NCBI GenBank assembly: GCA_023390335.1
Contig: JAEWCZ010000081.1
Location: forward strand, 134,124-198,123
Source of the DNA: Bacillota bacterium
GTDB taxonomy: Bacteria; Bacillota; Clostridia; Acetivibrionales; DSM-1351
Length of the DNA: 64,000 bases
Reading direction: 5' to 3'
Part shown: piece by piece, positions 18,001 to 26,318 of the stretch
How the letters are laid out: every line of letters starts with the position of its first letter
Position numbering within the stretch: position 1 is the stretch's first letter
Position numbers and translations under genes: made by a program
Notes under the pieces: model-generated
Database searches by the model: none
Told to the model about the DNA's origin: nothing
What the model saw: the letters and a program-made list of their open reading frames with translations, nothing else

Positions 18001-19753
18001 TATTAAAAGGTGCAGGGTATGTATAAGATTCTGCATTATTTAAATTTCTGGAGTACCAGCTATTTTCTGTATGATATAGTTGACCATCAATATACCAACG
18101 GATTTCACCGGGCTCCCATTCTATACCATATACATGATAGTCATCAGTAAATTTACCATTTTTAAGGACATAGTTTCCCTGTCCTGAGCTATGCGGATTT
18201 CCATAATGTAGAGTACCATATATTTTATTAGGCTGGTTTCCTAATAGCTCAGTTATATCGATTTCTCCTCCTGAAGGCCATCCACCGAATATGTTGTCAT
18301 CTTCGGGCAGCATCCATATAGCTGGCCAAATTCCCTGTCCATCCGGAAGCTTAGCTTTTATTTCAAATTTTCCATAGGTCCAATATTTTTTATTCTTTGT
18401 TACAAGTTTTGCAGACGAATATTCCCCATTTGCTTCTTTTTTAGCTTCCAATACTAATTTTCCATTTTCAATATATGTATTTGCATCTGTGTAGTATTCA
18501 TCTTCATTATTATAAACTTCTCTTGTATTTACGGCAGTCCATATACTTGTATCAATTTGATCCCCGCTGAACTCATCATTCATAACTAACGTCCATGGAG
18601 ATTCCTGTGTGCTTCCATTTGTTCCGGAGGTTTCTTTCTTTATCTCTCCGTTTTCAATACTTAGATTAGAACCCATTTCCTGAGACTTATCATTTATTTT
18701 AATATTTTCTACCATAATTTCTAAATCCTTTACGCTTCCTTTAGCCTTTAGTTCTGTTCCTTCTGCTGCTTTATTTAATATCATCTTATTAATTTCTGTT
18801 CCCTCGGACAGTTCGATATGAGACTTACAGTTAATATTAACCTCGTCTGCACTAGAATTATTTTCAAAAGCAACTCTGACCGGTTTGTTTTTCTTATTTA
18901 TAATAACCTTGCCCAGTTGTGAATCACTGATAATGACAGAATTCATTCCGCCACCCTTAATAAAAGTTTTGCCTGTTACTATAACGTGGTCAATAACAAC
19001 CTCACCCTCAGAAATTCCCTCTGTCAGGTATAAATCACCATTAACTTTGGTATTTTTAAGTGTAACTCCGGGGACATTTATAACAACATTACCCTCTACA
19101 TTATTCGTTGAAAGCTCACCGATTGTATTTAGAATAGTGCCGCTTAATTTATTGACCAGTATTGCTGCCTCAGCACGTGTAATATTATTTTTAGGTCTTA
19201 TTGTTTTATCCGGGAAACCACTCATATAGCTTTTGTCTACAAGAACTGCAATTGCATTTTGGGCATACTGCGAAACATTGCCAAAATCCTCGTAACTACC
19301 AGCTTTTGAATCATTAATTTTTTCAAGTTCAAATGCCTTGTATAGTATAACCGCTGCATCCTGTCTAGTTATTGGCTTACTAGGAAAGAAGCTGTTATTG
19401 TAGCCAGTGATTATACCGGCTTCTTTTGCCTTTAGAACATCTGAGTAAAACCAATCTCCACTTTTTACATCATTGAAAGCTTCATTGCTGGTTTGCGTAT
19501 ATCCGAATACCTTATTGATTATTGCACAGAATTCTGCCCTTGTTATTGTTTTGTTAGGTCTAAATGTATTATCTGAGTAACCCGTTATAATACCCTTGCT
19601 TAATAGTTCATTTACTTTGCCTTCTGCCCAGTGGTTTGATATGTCTGTTAAGCTTCTGCTTTCAGCATTTGCTGTATTTGCAAAATGTTGAGCAGGTATA
19701 AATGTAGTTAAGATACTTATAGCTAATAGGATTGCTAATACTCTTTTTTTCAT
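15026..19753 (-). CDS. S-layer-anchored multimodular GH16 endo-beta-1,3(4)-glucanase (Lic16A-like)
   Basis: A 1575-residue secreted protein. After a signal peptide (residues 1-30) come three SLH modules (about 34-85, 95-147, 155-210) with the TRAE/TRQD ends that bind cell-wall polymer. A beta-helical stretch at about 210-370 looks like CBM54. The GH16 domain covers about 385-625; its active site EIDITE places the nucleophile at E497 and the acid/base at E502. Then follow CBM4_9-type modules starting near 643, 823, 1093 and 1429, with two other beta-sandwich modules near 983 (CBM6/35-like) and 1266. This is the architecture of C. thermocellum Lic16A. It should hydrolyse laminarin-like or mixed-linkage beta-glucan on the cell surface. 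It sits between two phosphorylase genes in one operon. Confidence 0.92.
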   Translation of the reverse strand: MKKRVLAILLAISILTTFIPAQHFANTANAESRSLTDISNHWAEGKVNELLSKGIITGYSDNTFRPNKTITRAEFCAIINKVFGYTQTSNEAFNDVKSGDWFYSDVLKAKEAGIITGYNNSFFPSKPITRQDAAVILYKAFELEKINDSKAGSYEDFGNVSQYAQNAIAVLVDKSYMSGFPDKTIRPKNNITRAEAAILVNKLSGTILNTIGELSTNNVEGNVVINVPGVTLKNTKVNGDLYLTEGISEGEVVIDHVIVTGKTFIKGGGMNSVIISDSQLGKVIINKKNKPVRVAFENNSSADEVNINCKSHIELSEGTEINKMILNKAAEGTELKAKGSVKDLEIMVENIKINDKSQEMGSNLSIENGEIKKETSGTNGSTQESPWTLVMNDEFSGDQIDTSIWTAVNTREVYNNEDEYYTDANTYIENGKLVLEAKKEANGEYSSAKLVTKNKKYWTYGKFEIKAKLPDGQGIWPAIWMLPEDDNIFGGWPSGGEIDITELLGNQPNKIYGTLHYGNPHSSGQGNYVLKNGKFTDDYHVYGIEWEPGEIRWYIDGQLYHTENSWYSRNLNNAESYTYPAPFNRDFYLILNLAVGGDWPGHPDDTTVFPSKMYVDYVKAYELTGRAYREAGERPVNNSNTARLPLEDGNYIYNGGFDQQVTDVKGIDNNDGSAEVTNSSYWTFSHVSANTGEAKASNDNGALKVDITKASDVSYGVQFYQKPINLEKGESYKVTFDAWASENRTMLTKLGSEEDRGWANYSGDQTIALTTSKQTFSYQFKMSGDTNTAARIEFNLGNNGVNTVWLDNVRIEKLPKDLNSSRDALASGNLVYNGGFEEGSKSMEFWKFTTQGSAVATGSVSSNIFKREFMADIASAGTNASSVMLSQDPINLEKSKSYKVTFNARASKNRSIKINLAGLKDAISYSTEKTYDLTTNMKTYSFLFEMTNDTDIKAQLQFNLGNDTGKVYIDDVSVKSFVPSNTVFVKAQEASRTEGADIMSDGSVGFSSETASISKNVTVPQDGTYVISYRVATEKNTGWLSAIDIKNKETIPNTNKGWTMVTNHLYLKAGTQNITIYGNDVYLDSFEIAKEIIKDGTMNSASSEWNYWSNAPATSTKSYKDGMERISITNPGSNPWDIGIQQLNISLEKSKLYRLSFDAKSTVNRSIAVALDNFDDTVTYEKYMSRNVALTNEMKNYIIDFSMDSASDPNAALTIQLGNVSQSAASDVYLDNIRLVEISNVESVSTQVIIAPIITEPEEVEEPSTDSSKYGFEDGTTMGFYVKQIISNAEETTAATMVNDGSKAFQGSKALKVYIPNNESEIQVAVNNPEGLSAGQIVTFNVYCPTGTDITKIMPFILYNNGVADWSWASGDEVLYTDLANQWKAVSFTIPEDHSGTTQKLGLRIYPDSGKTPGEVWIDSIQVQDPVGNLITDGDFKSGVGAWTLSENGGAADPIYITSEEELAVNVTAVGDENYKPQVTRGNISLENKASYTLTFTAKADDARDIEVALLDPANNYHYFAGNVYGLTNAEQVFTLTFTADTSTDTAALQFNFGKVSGVSLPTTIYIDDITLVKN

Positions 19754-19783
19754 TTTAATAGCCCCCTTGTTAATACTTACTTT

Positions 19784-22522
19784 TTACACCAAATCAACCT
19801 CAATCAAATGTTTGCAACCCGAATCCATTTCAATCAAATCTTTTTTCTCAATTAATACATACTTATCGTTAGAGATAAAGTCCCTACAAGTGCCGTCTAT
19901 ACAAACTCTACCAAGACTATACTGCCCGTAATCCTTAAACCCTAAATTCCTATATACAACTCTAAACTCTCTGTCTGCAAATATTGTTTCAACAGCAACC
20001 TCTCCTTGGGAGCAGAACTGTTCCTTAACAAGTTTTGGCTCAAGAATAAGCGCCCCATAGCTTCCCTTAACTCCATATACCTCTTGAAGCATGGTTAACA
20101 AAAACCAACTGGCAGCTCCAGTAAGATAGTGATACATCCCTCTGCCTTTCTGATTTATGTACTCAGGTATGCCCGGGTATATCCTGCTTTTACTGAAATC
20201 AGTGCTAAGCTTATATATAAAATCCATTACTTTAAAGCCTTCTCTTGCAAATCCTCTTTTGTACAATGCATTTGCATACATTACCGCCATATGACTGAAC
20301 ATTGCACCATTTTCTTTATGTCCGTACGCAAAACCAAAGGCTCTTCCCAAGCTTGGCTGGATTTCTGAAAAATCACTGTTTAGCCTGTATCCAATCTCGG
20401 GATCTTTTAAATATCTATTTACTGCACGAATTACTTCTTTCACCTGTTCTTGTGTTGCTACCTGCCCCATTACTGTAAATACTTGACCTGTCAATGTCAT
20501 TCTTACACCTGAAGGAAAATCACCTTCTACTCTTTGTCCGTTGTTATCATAATATCCATTAAACCATGAATAGCCTTCCAGATTGTTTATCCACTCATTA
20601 TTTCTGATTTGCATTGTAAGCCAGGTAGCTTTCTTTTCAAGATCATTGGCTATATTTACAGTCTCGATCAATACCTTTTCACCAGAGATTCCTGTACTGC
20701 TGGCATTGTAGTAGCTTTCCAGCAATGCTTTTTTGGCTTCAATTGATTTATACTCAATTGGTTCGGTTATTGAATCCAGTAGTATTAAGACTTCCTTTGC
20801 CAGCTCAAGCTTTTCAATTCCCAGTTCGTCTTTTAGTTTTAGTACCAGTCTTGAAATCTCTGATAGATTGTTTGCATATAGTGCCGAAAATGCTACACTC
20901 TCTCCCCTGTCATTAGCCATATCTAATGCATCATTCCAGTCAGCGCCCTCAATTCGGATGTTATTATGCTCACCCACATTAAAAAACGGAATAATATTTT
21001 GCAGTAAAATATGTTCAAGAATTGTTCCGTAATATATTTCTCCGTCTTTCTGCCTAAGTTTGCTTCCATCTGAAGACTTCCAGTCTGTATCAATGCTACA
21101 AGAACGTGAGATATGCTTATCCTTAAAGTAGGTCTGCTGTTCCAGAAGGAACTTAAGGTCTCCTGTCTGGTTTATGTAAAGCATTGTTGTAATTAATGGC
21201 CAAGCACCATGATCCATCCACACTCTTGTGATATTATTTCTATCTGCTACGAATTCCCCTTGTCCTGAGCCTATAATAGTAGCGTTGCTGCCATCAATAC
21301 GGACACCCGCAAAATTTCCAAGAAGAAGGTTTCTTACATTAACAGGCTCCATCAGCAGCAGTGCAAGACAATCCTGCCATAAATCTCTCCACCCTCTGCC
21401 TCCTCTTCCATAATCATGATGAGGTAAAAAGGAGCAGCCGTAAATTCGTCTTAGTATCGGCTGAATAGTAACCCACTTAAGCCATTGATTATAGTTTGTA
21501 TCCCCCAAGGAAAAACTAAGCTTGTCCAGTTTGCTTTTCCAAAAATTCACATTGCTTTTCATGTGTTTCCGAAAACTTTCTTCTGTGCCGTATTCACTGA
21601 TTAACCTTTGGGCATCTTCTTTATGATCACATATTGCCATCATAATAATATAGACTGCTGACTCTCCGGGGTTAAGAATCCTTTTGCTAAAGCGTATTGC
21701 ACCTATTGCTTCATACCCTTCAACCACACTATTTTCTTTTACATAGCCTTCAAGATTTTCGACTACTGCTTTAGGCCAATCCAGAGATCCGCCTTCACCT
21801 ATGAATTCTTCAACAGTCGGAAAAACTCCTAAAGGCTTTTCTCCATTTGATTCTGTTCCTAAAACATAGTAGCTTATACTATTCGGTTTATGACCTCTCT
21901 CGTCAAAAGTTAAAACAGGACAAACCTGTACACCATTGGGTTGTGTATAAATCCTATGTAGTAACGAAGTAACATGCCTGTGATCCCTCAGGTTATCTGC
22001 TGAACGTCCATATATGGGAATAGCCGCTGTAGGATTAAATTCTATTGTTTCGTTGCCGTTATTTGTTATTTTGACCATCATCAGTTCAGTTTTATCTTCA
22101 CTTACCGGAACAAAATTTATAACTTCTGACTCAATATTCAGCGTACAATTCGTTCTTGTTACTTTATGCCATAGAAAGCCAGCTTCCATTTTAACTGTTT
22201 CATCTCTGTTACACCTGAATTTTTCAGCTGCTTGTGCTGCCGAATTACCCGTCGCTGACCAAGCACCATACTGCTGTGTCCATAACCAGAAATTTCTTGT
22301 ATTTTTTGAATTATGCAAGTCCTCCGGTGATACAGGTGTCATCAGGAAGGTATTCTGACTTGACTTGATATCTCCACCCAGCATCGGAGTTATGGAAGAC
22401 ATCATTCCTGCATCATTTGCTAGTGGAAAATATAGATAGCTTGAAATATCGGAATTTTCCAGCACGAATGTTCCGTCATTCTCTGTAAAATACCAGCCAA
22501 ATCTATCTTTTTGCTGATTCAT
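19784..22522 (-). CDS. GH94 disaccharide phosphorylase, probably laminaribiose phosphorylase
   Basis: A 912-residue cytoplasmic GH94 enzyme. Visible are the N-terminal super-sandwich domain (FGWYFTENDGTFVL, RNFWLWTQQYG), the barrel with HHDYGRGGRGWRDLWQDCLA, and the ADWNDALDMA motif with the general-acid Asp near residues 528-531. GRGMYHYLTGAASWFLL near the C-terminus lies in the phosphate-binding region. It is clearly different from the CDP-type gene of the same operon and is longer than cellobiose phosphorylase. Laminaribiose phosphorylases of GH94 are of this size class; with the GH16 gene directly downstream, laminaribiose is the best guess, cellobiose the alternative. A hairpin between the binding-protein gene and this one may reduce its transcript level. 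GGAGG lies nine bases before the ATG. Confidence 0.8.
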   Translation of the reverse strand: MNQQKDRFGWYFTENDGTFVLENSDISSYLYFPLANDAGMMSSITPMLGGDIKSSQNTFLMTPVSPEDLHNSKNTRNFWLWTQQYGAWSATGNSAAQAAEKFRCNRDETVKMEAGFLWHKVTRTNCTLNIESEVINFVPVSEDKTELMMVKITNNGNETIEFNPTAAIPIYGRSADNLRDHRHVTSLLHRIYTQPNGVQVCPVLTFDERGHKPNSISYYVLGTESNGEKPLGVFPTVEEFIGEGGSLDWPKAVVENLEGYVKENSVVEGYEAIGAIRFSKRILNPGESAVYIIMMAICDHKEDAQRLISEYGTEESFRKHMKSNVNFWKSKLDKLSFSLGDTNYNQWLKWVTIQPILRRIYGCSFLPHHDYGRGGRGWRDLWQDCLALLLMEPVNVRNLLLGNFAGVRIDGSNATIIGSGQGEFVADRNNITRVWMDHGAWPLITTMLYINQTGDLKFLLEQQTYFKDKHISRSCSIDTDWKSSDGSKLRQKDGEIYYGTILEHILLQNIIPFFNVGEHNNIRIEGADWNDALDMANDRGESVAFSALYANNLSEISRLVLKLKDELGIEKLELAKEVLILLDSITEPIEYKSIEAKKALLESYYNASSTGISGEKVLIETVNIANDLEKKATWLTMQIRNNEWINNLEGYSWFNGYYDNNGQRVEGDFPSGVRMTLTGQVFTVMGQVATQEQVKEVIRAVNRYLKDPEIGYRLNSDFSEIQPSLGRAFGFAYGHKENGAMFSHMAVMYANALYKRGFAREGFKVMDFIYKLSTDFSKSRIYPGIPEYINQKGRGMYHYLTGAASWFLLTMLQEVYGVKGSYGALILEPKLVKEQFCSQGEVAVETIFADREFRVVYRNLGFKDYGQYSLGRVCIDGTCRDFISNDKYVLIEKKDLIEMDSGCKHLIEVDLV

Positions 22523-22543
22523 TTCTCAAATCCTCCTAAAATA

Positions 22544-22591
22544 AAAGGGATAGGAATATACTGACAATTTCAGTCTCTCCTATCCCTTTTA
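22544..22591 (-). other. Strong intercistronic hairpin (leaky terminator or processing site) after binding-protein gene
   Basis: AAAAGGGATAGGA and TCCTATCCCTTTT form a perfect 13-bp stem with an inner ACTGA/TCAGT stem. On the minus strand it is followed by TTTTATTTTAGGAGG, so the U-rich tail merges into the ribosome binding site of the GH94 gene. It looks like a terminator placed inside an operon. Confidence 0.75.
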
Positions 22592-22606
22592 GGTAATTGA
22601 CTTTAT

Positions 22607-24133
22607 TTATTTCTTTAATGCATCAAACTGCTTTTGCTTTTCTGCAATAATCTTATCCCCACCTGCTGCCTTTAGCTTGTTTAAAAATTCAGGAAGATAT
22701 TTATCTGTATCAAGTAAACCAAAGGTAAGAGCTCTGTAATATTGTGAAGTTACGTTATCACAAGCTGCTTTTTCTGATTTTACAGGTTCTGAATTAAATA
22801 TAAATCCTAGCTCTGGTGATGGTTTTGCTTTTTTATTGAATTCTTCGTACTGCTGCCACTTATTTTGATCTTCAGATTTTTGCAAATAATTTATAAACTG
22901 GTTTCCAAGTGCCCACTGCATACCAAGTGAGTAGCCTGACTCAGGTATAGTTTCTATTACATTGTCAGATACCTTTTTGTAATGTTTATTTTCTACACCA
23001 TAATTAATAAGGTTATTCAAATACTTATCAGTATTCATAAGCTCAAGGAACATCATAGCTCTTTCCGGATTCTCTGAAGTCTTTGATATAGCAGTTAATG
23101 AACCCATAACATCCGCTGTACACATTACAGGCTCAGTCAAATCAATCTGTCCAAGCTCAAAGCCGTACTTTTCCTTAGTCTGGTTGTTAGCTGTTCTCTC
23201 TGCTGCATAACCAGGCTTTAAGTTTACAGCCCATACAAAGAACTGTCCCTTGTCGATTGAATTTTCCTGTGCGCCATTCTGAGTAAGGATATCCTTTCTT
23301 TCATAGCCAGCAAGATAATACTTACGTAATGTTTCAAAGGTTTGTTTAAATTCTGGAGTTTCAAACTGGTTAATAACTTTACCCTCAGCTGTAATATCTC
23401 CTAATTCAGGTGTATCACTGGTATTGAATGCATTCCAATCATTAAAGCCCAACCAGCCGTTACCGCCTATGAATGGGAAGAACTCAGGTTGTTTTTCCTT
23501 TATAGTCTTTAACATTGGCTCAAGATCCTGAAGTGTTTTAACCTTAGTCATATCAAAGCCATACTTTTCTGCCAATGTTTTATTGTACAGAATACCATGG
23601 GTACGACCCTTCTCTTTATTAGTTGGTATGGCATAATTCTTACCATCAATTTGTGAAGCCTTTAGGAAATCTTCGCCCAATAATTGTTTTGTATTTGGAG
23701 CGTACTTGTCCATAAGATCATTAATTGCTACAAAAGCTCCATTTCTAGAGTTCTTATTATAATCATTTAACCAAGATGCAGTGAAGCACATGTCAAAGGC
23801 TTCTCCTGAAGCTATCATTGCATTCATTTTCTGCGCATATGTTCCCCAGTCAATACAGTACAGCTTAAGACTCGCATTAATTTTGTCTTTAAGATATTTG
23901 TTTACTTCTTCTTCAACTAGAGAAGTATCCTTCTGCTCACCAGGTCCTACAAAGTACCAAGTCAGTGTTACAGGGTCAAGCTTACTTTGTTCAGAAGTAG
24001 TTGTTGTTGTGGCTTGATCTGATGACCCTGTTGAGGTTGTAGTATTGGAGCTTCCACAACCTGATAGTGCCATTGTTATGACAAAGCTTGCTGCAAGAAA
24101 TAGCGATAATCCTTTTTTCTTAATTTTAATCAT
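22607..24133 (-). CDS. Extracellular sugar-binding lipoprotein of ABC transporter (CUT1, LplA-like)
   Basis: A 508-residue lipoprotein: basic N-terminus, hydrophobic stretch and lipobox ALSGC with the lipid-carrying Cys at residue 26, then a low-complexity Ser/Thr linker. The mature part starts DPVTLTWYFVGPGEQKD and has the two-lobed SBP_bac architecture of large LplA/YtcQ-type binding proteins, with many Trp and Tyr residues suited to stacking sugars. It would capture oligosaccharides outside the membrane for the two permeases encoded upstream. Context with GH16 and GH94 genes suggests beta-1,3 or mixed-linkage gluco-oligosaccharides. CAAGGAGG precedes the start. Confidence 0.88.
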   Translation of the reverse strand: MIKIKKKGLSLFLAASFVITMALSGCGSSNTTTSTGSSDQATTTTTSEQSKLDPVTLTWYFVGPGEQKDTSLVEEEVNKYLKDKINASLKLYCIDWGTYAQKMNAMIASGEAFDMCFTASWLNDYNKNSRNGAFVAINDLMDKYAPNTKQLLGEDFLKASQIDGKNYAIPTNKEKGRTHGILYNKTLAEKYGFDMTKVKTLQDLEPMLKTIKEKQPEFFPFIGGNGWLGFNDWNAFNTSDTPELGDITAEGKVINQFETPEFKQTFETLRKYYLAGYERKDILTQNGAQENSIDKGQFFVWAVNLKPGYAAERTANNQTKEKYGFELGQIDLTEPVMCTADVMGSLTAISKTSENPERAMMFLELMNTDKYLNNLINYGVENKHYKKVSDNVIETIPESGYSLGMQWALGNQFINYLQKSEDQNKWQQYEEFNKKAKPSPELGFIFNSEPVKSEKAACDNVTSQYYRALTFGLLDTDKYLPEFLNKLKAAGGDKIIAEKQKQFDALKK

Positions 24134-24211
24134 TTAATATTTCCTCCTTGATATATGTATTTTTCTATAGTTATATATAAAAATTTAATATAACTCCCGT
24201 TCACTAGGATA

Positions 24212-25111
24212 CTACCCCTTAACAGCTCCAATAGTTAAGCCCTTAATGAAATATTTCTGGAAGAATGGATATGCAAGTATAATAGGTCCAATGGATATAA
24301 TACACATTGCCATTCTGGCTCCCTGACTCGGCAGGCTGGAAATTTCTGAGGAAGTACTCGAAATACTTGAAGACAAACGTGCAAGTGCTTCTATATTACT
24401 CATAAGCTTGTAAAGCAGGTACTGAAGATTATACAGTTTTGAATCAACTATCAACATTAGTGGTAGCCACCAGTCATTCCAGTAAACTAAGGTTGTAAAG
24501 AGTGCTACAGTTGCTATACCCGGTATTGCTAACGGAATTACTATCTGAAAGAATGTTCTCAGTTCCCCAGAGCCGTCTATTCTCGCTGACTCTATTACTG
24601 AGTCAGGGACATTTGTAGATATGAATGTCCTCATTATAATTACATAGAAACCATTTATCAGATATGGGAGAAGTAGAGCAAAAATAGTATTATTAATATG
24701 AAGGAATTTGACACATACCACATACCAAGGAACCATTCCGCCGCTGAAAATCATAGTTATAAGAAGAAAATATGTAAAGAACTTTCTATACGTAAATTCT
24801 TTTCTTGAAATGGCATAAGCATACAATGTTGTGATCAAGGTGCTTACAACTGTCCCTACAACTGTAACTAATATTGTCAGACCATATGCATTGAATACTA
24901 ATTCCTTAACTTTGTAAATATACTCATATGCCTTGAAGCTGACTACTTTTGGGAAAATACTGTAGCCGAACTGCATTATGGAGTTTTCATCAGTTATTGA
25001 AATTCCAATAACGAGTAAAAGGGGAATTAAACAAGTAGCAGTTGCTAAAATAAATATTACATTTAGAATTACATTTGTAATTTTTGATATTGAATTAAAG
25101 TCTTTAGCCAT
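24212..25111 (-). CDS. Carbohydrate ABC transporter permease (YtcP/LplC-like)
   Basis: A 299-residue inner-membrane permease with six predicted helices and the EAA loop (ESARIDGSGELRTFFQIVIPLAIPG) that docks to the ATPase. It pairs with the LplB-like permease gene 11 bp upstream. Family members of this CUT1 subgroup import complex oligosaccharides. No ATPase gene lies in the locus, so a shared MsmK-type ATPase encoded elsewhere is expected. The C-terminus ends in KGLTIGAVKG, typical of this permease class. Confidence 0.9.
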   Translation of the reverse strand: MAKDFNSISKITNVILNVIFILATATCLIPLLLVIGISITDENSIMQFGYSIFPKVVSFKAYEYIYKVKELVFNAYGLTILVTVVGTVVSTLITTLYAYAISRKEFTYRKFFTYFLLITMIFSGGMVPWYVVCVKFLHINNTIFALLLPYLINGFYVIIMRTFISTNVPDSVIESARIDGSGELRTFFQIVIPLAIPGIATVALFTTLVYWNDWWLPLMLIVDSKLYNLQYLLYKLMSNIEALARLSSSISSTSSEISSLPSQGARMAMCIISIGPIILAYPFFQKYFIKGLTIGAVKG

Positions 25112-25122
25112 ATTATCACCTC

Positions 25123-26103
25123 CTAAAATAACGCACTTTCCTTATCAATTTTTCTTACTACAAGGTTTGAAAGAATAATTAGAACACATCCAACAACTGA
25201 TTGGTATAAACTTGCAGCTGATGCCATTCCTATGTCTCCCAGTCCCAGCAATGAATTATATACATATGTATCAATTACATCCCCAACAGGTTTTAGAAGT
25301 CCTCCCCCCAAGTTCATGGATGACTGGTAGAACAGACCGAAATCTCCTGTAAATACTCTACCCAGAGCTAATATTGTAAGTACGCATATAATTTGCTTTA
25401 GAGAGGGTATTGTTATGTTTTTAATTTGCTGCCATTTCGTTGCCCCGTCAATAGCTGCTGCCTCATAGTATTCATGTGATATTCCTGTTATTGCCGATAA
25501 ATATATGACCGTTCCATACCCTGAATATTTCCATACATTTAAAAAGCAGAAGAAAAACGGCCAAGCCTTTAAATTCGAGTACCAGTCAATACCGCTCATT
25601 TTAAAGATATCCTGTAATGCATTATTTACAACCCCATAGTCAGGATTCAGAAAAGCATATACCAAATAACTTACTACAACCCATGACAAGAAATAAGGTA
25701 AGAGCATTGAGCTTTGGTATAGCTTTGACATTCTGGTATTAAGCAACTCATTTAAACCAATTGCACAACTTATTGGAATAACTATTCCAAGTACTATAAA
25801 CACAAGATTGTAGAGTATTGTATGTTTTGTAATGTTAAATGCATCGGGCGTGTTAAAGAAAAACTTAAAATTATCAAAGCCAACCCAATCACTATTTACA
25901 AAATTAATAAAAATATTACTGCTGAAGAACTTCATGTTTTTAAAAGCAATCAGCACCCCCATCATAGGCAAGTAGCTGAAAACAGATAAAAGCACAACTC
26001 CCGGTAAAATCATTAATAAGTAAGGAGCATTCCTTTTAATATTAGATAGAAACCCTTTTTTATTAAGATCTGCTGAAGATGAAGCATTGTTCATAGTTAT
26101 CAC
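25123..26103 (-). CDS. Carbohydrate ABC transporter permease (LplB-like)
   Basis: A 326-residue permease. A cytoplasmic N-terminus of about 25 residues precedes the first helix (YLLMILPGVVLLSVFSYLPM); six helices follow, with the EAA loop EAAAIDGATKWQQIKNITIPSLK. It forms the heteromeric channel with the following YtcP-like gene. It is the first gene of the transport-and-degradation operon; a -10-like TATAAT lies about 75 bp upstream and no good -35, fitting activation by the AraC-type regulator encoded just before it. Confidence 0.9.
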   Translation of the reverse strand: MITMNNASSSADLNKKGFLSNIKRNAPYLLMILPGVVLLSVFSYLPMMGVLIAFKNMKFFSSNIFINFVNSDWVGFDNFKFFFNTPDAFNITKHTILYNLVFIVLGIVIPISCAIGLNELLNTRMSKLYQSSMLLPYFLSWVVVSYLVYAFLNPDYGVVNNALQDIFKMSGIDWYSNLKAWPFFFCFLNVWKYSGYGTVIYLSAITGISHEYYEAAAIDGATKWQQIKNITIPSLKQIICVLTILALGRVFTGDFGLFYQSSMNLGGGLLKPVGDVIDTYVYNSLLGLGDIGMASAASLYQSVVGCVLIILSNLVVRKIDKESALF

Positions 26104-26175
26104 CTTTCTAATATAAGTTCAAATTTAGTGTATGAACATATATTAGCCCATTTCATTTACCAAATTAAGTGATAA

Positions 26176-26181
26176 ATTATA
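26176..26181 (-). promoter_or_regulatory. Candidate -10 element of ABC/glucanase operon
   Basis: TATAAT on the minus strand, 73 bp before the permease start, behind the terminator of the regulator genes. No consensus -35 lies 17-18 bp upstream, as expected for a promoter that depends on an activator. Confidence 0.35.
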
Positions 26182-26243
26182 CCTTGTTAGTACTTAATTA
26201 TTCTTTTGATTTTATGTAAATTTTCAAGAAATGAAAATAATAT

Positions 26244-26279
26244 AGGGTTAGTGAGAAATATAGATAATTCTCTAACCCT
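26244..26279 (-). terminator. Terminator after response-regulator gene
   Basis: AGGGTTAG(TG)AGAA pairs with TTCTCTAACCCT around a 10-nt loop, 40 bp past the regulator stop. The tail is U-rich but interrupted by A, so termination may be partial. Confidence 0.5.
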
Positions 26280-26318
26280 GTATTATTATTATCAATATTT
26301 TTTAGATATTGAATGTAC

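Noticed and set aside
18885..19229. 114-codon open frame antisense to the GH16/SLH gene
   Set aside because: It lies entirely opposite a well-supported coding region, has no ribosome binding site and no recognisable protein features. Many similar antisense frames in the window were dropped for the same reason.
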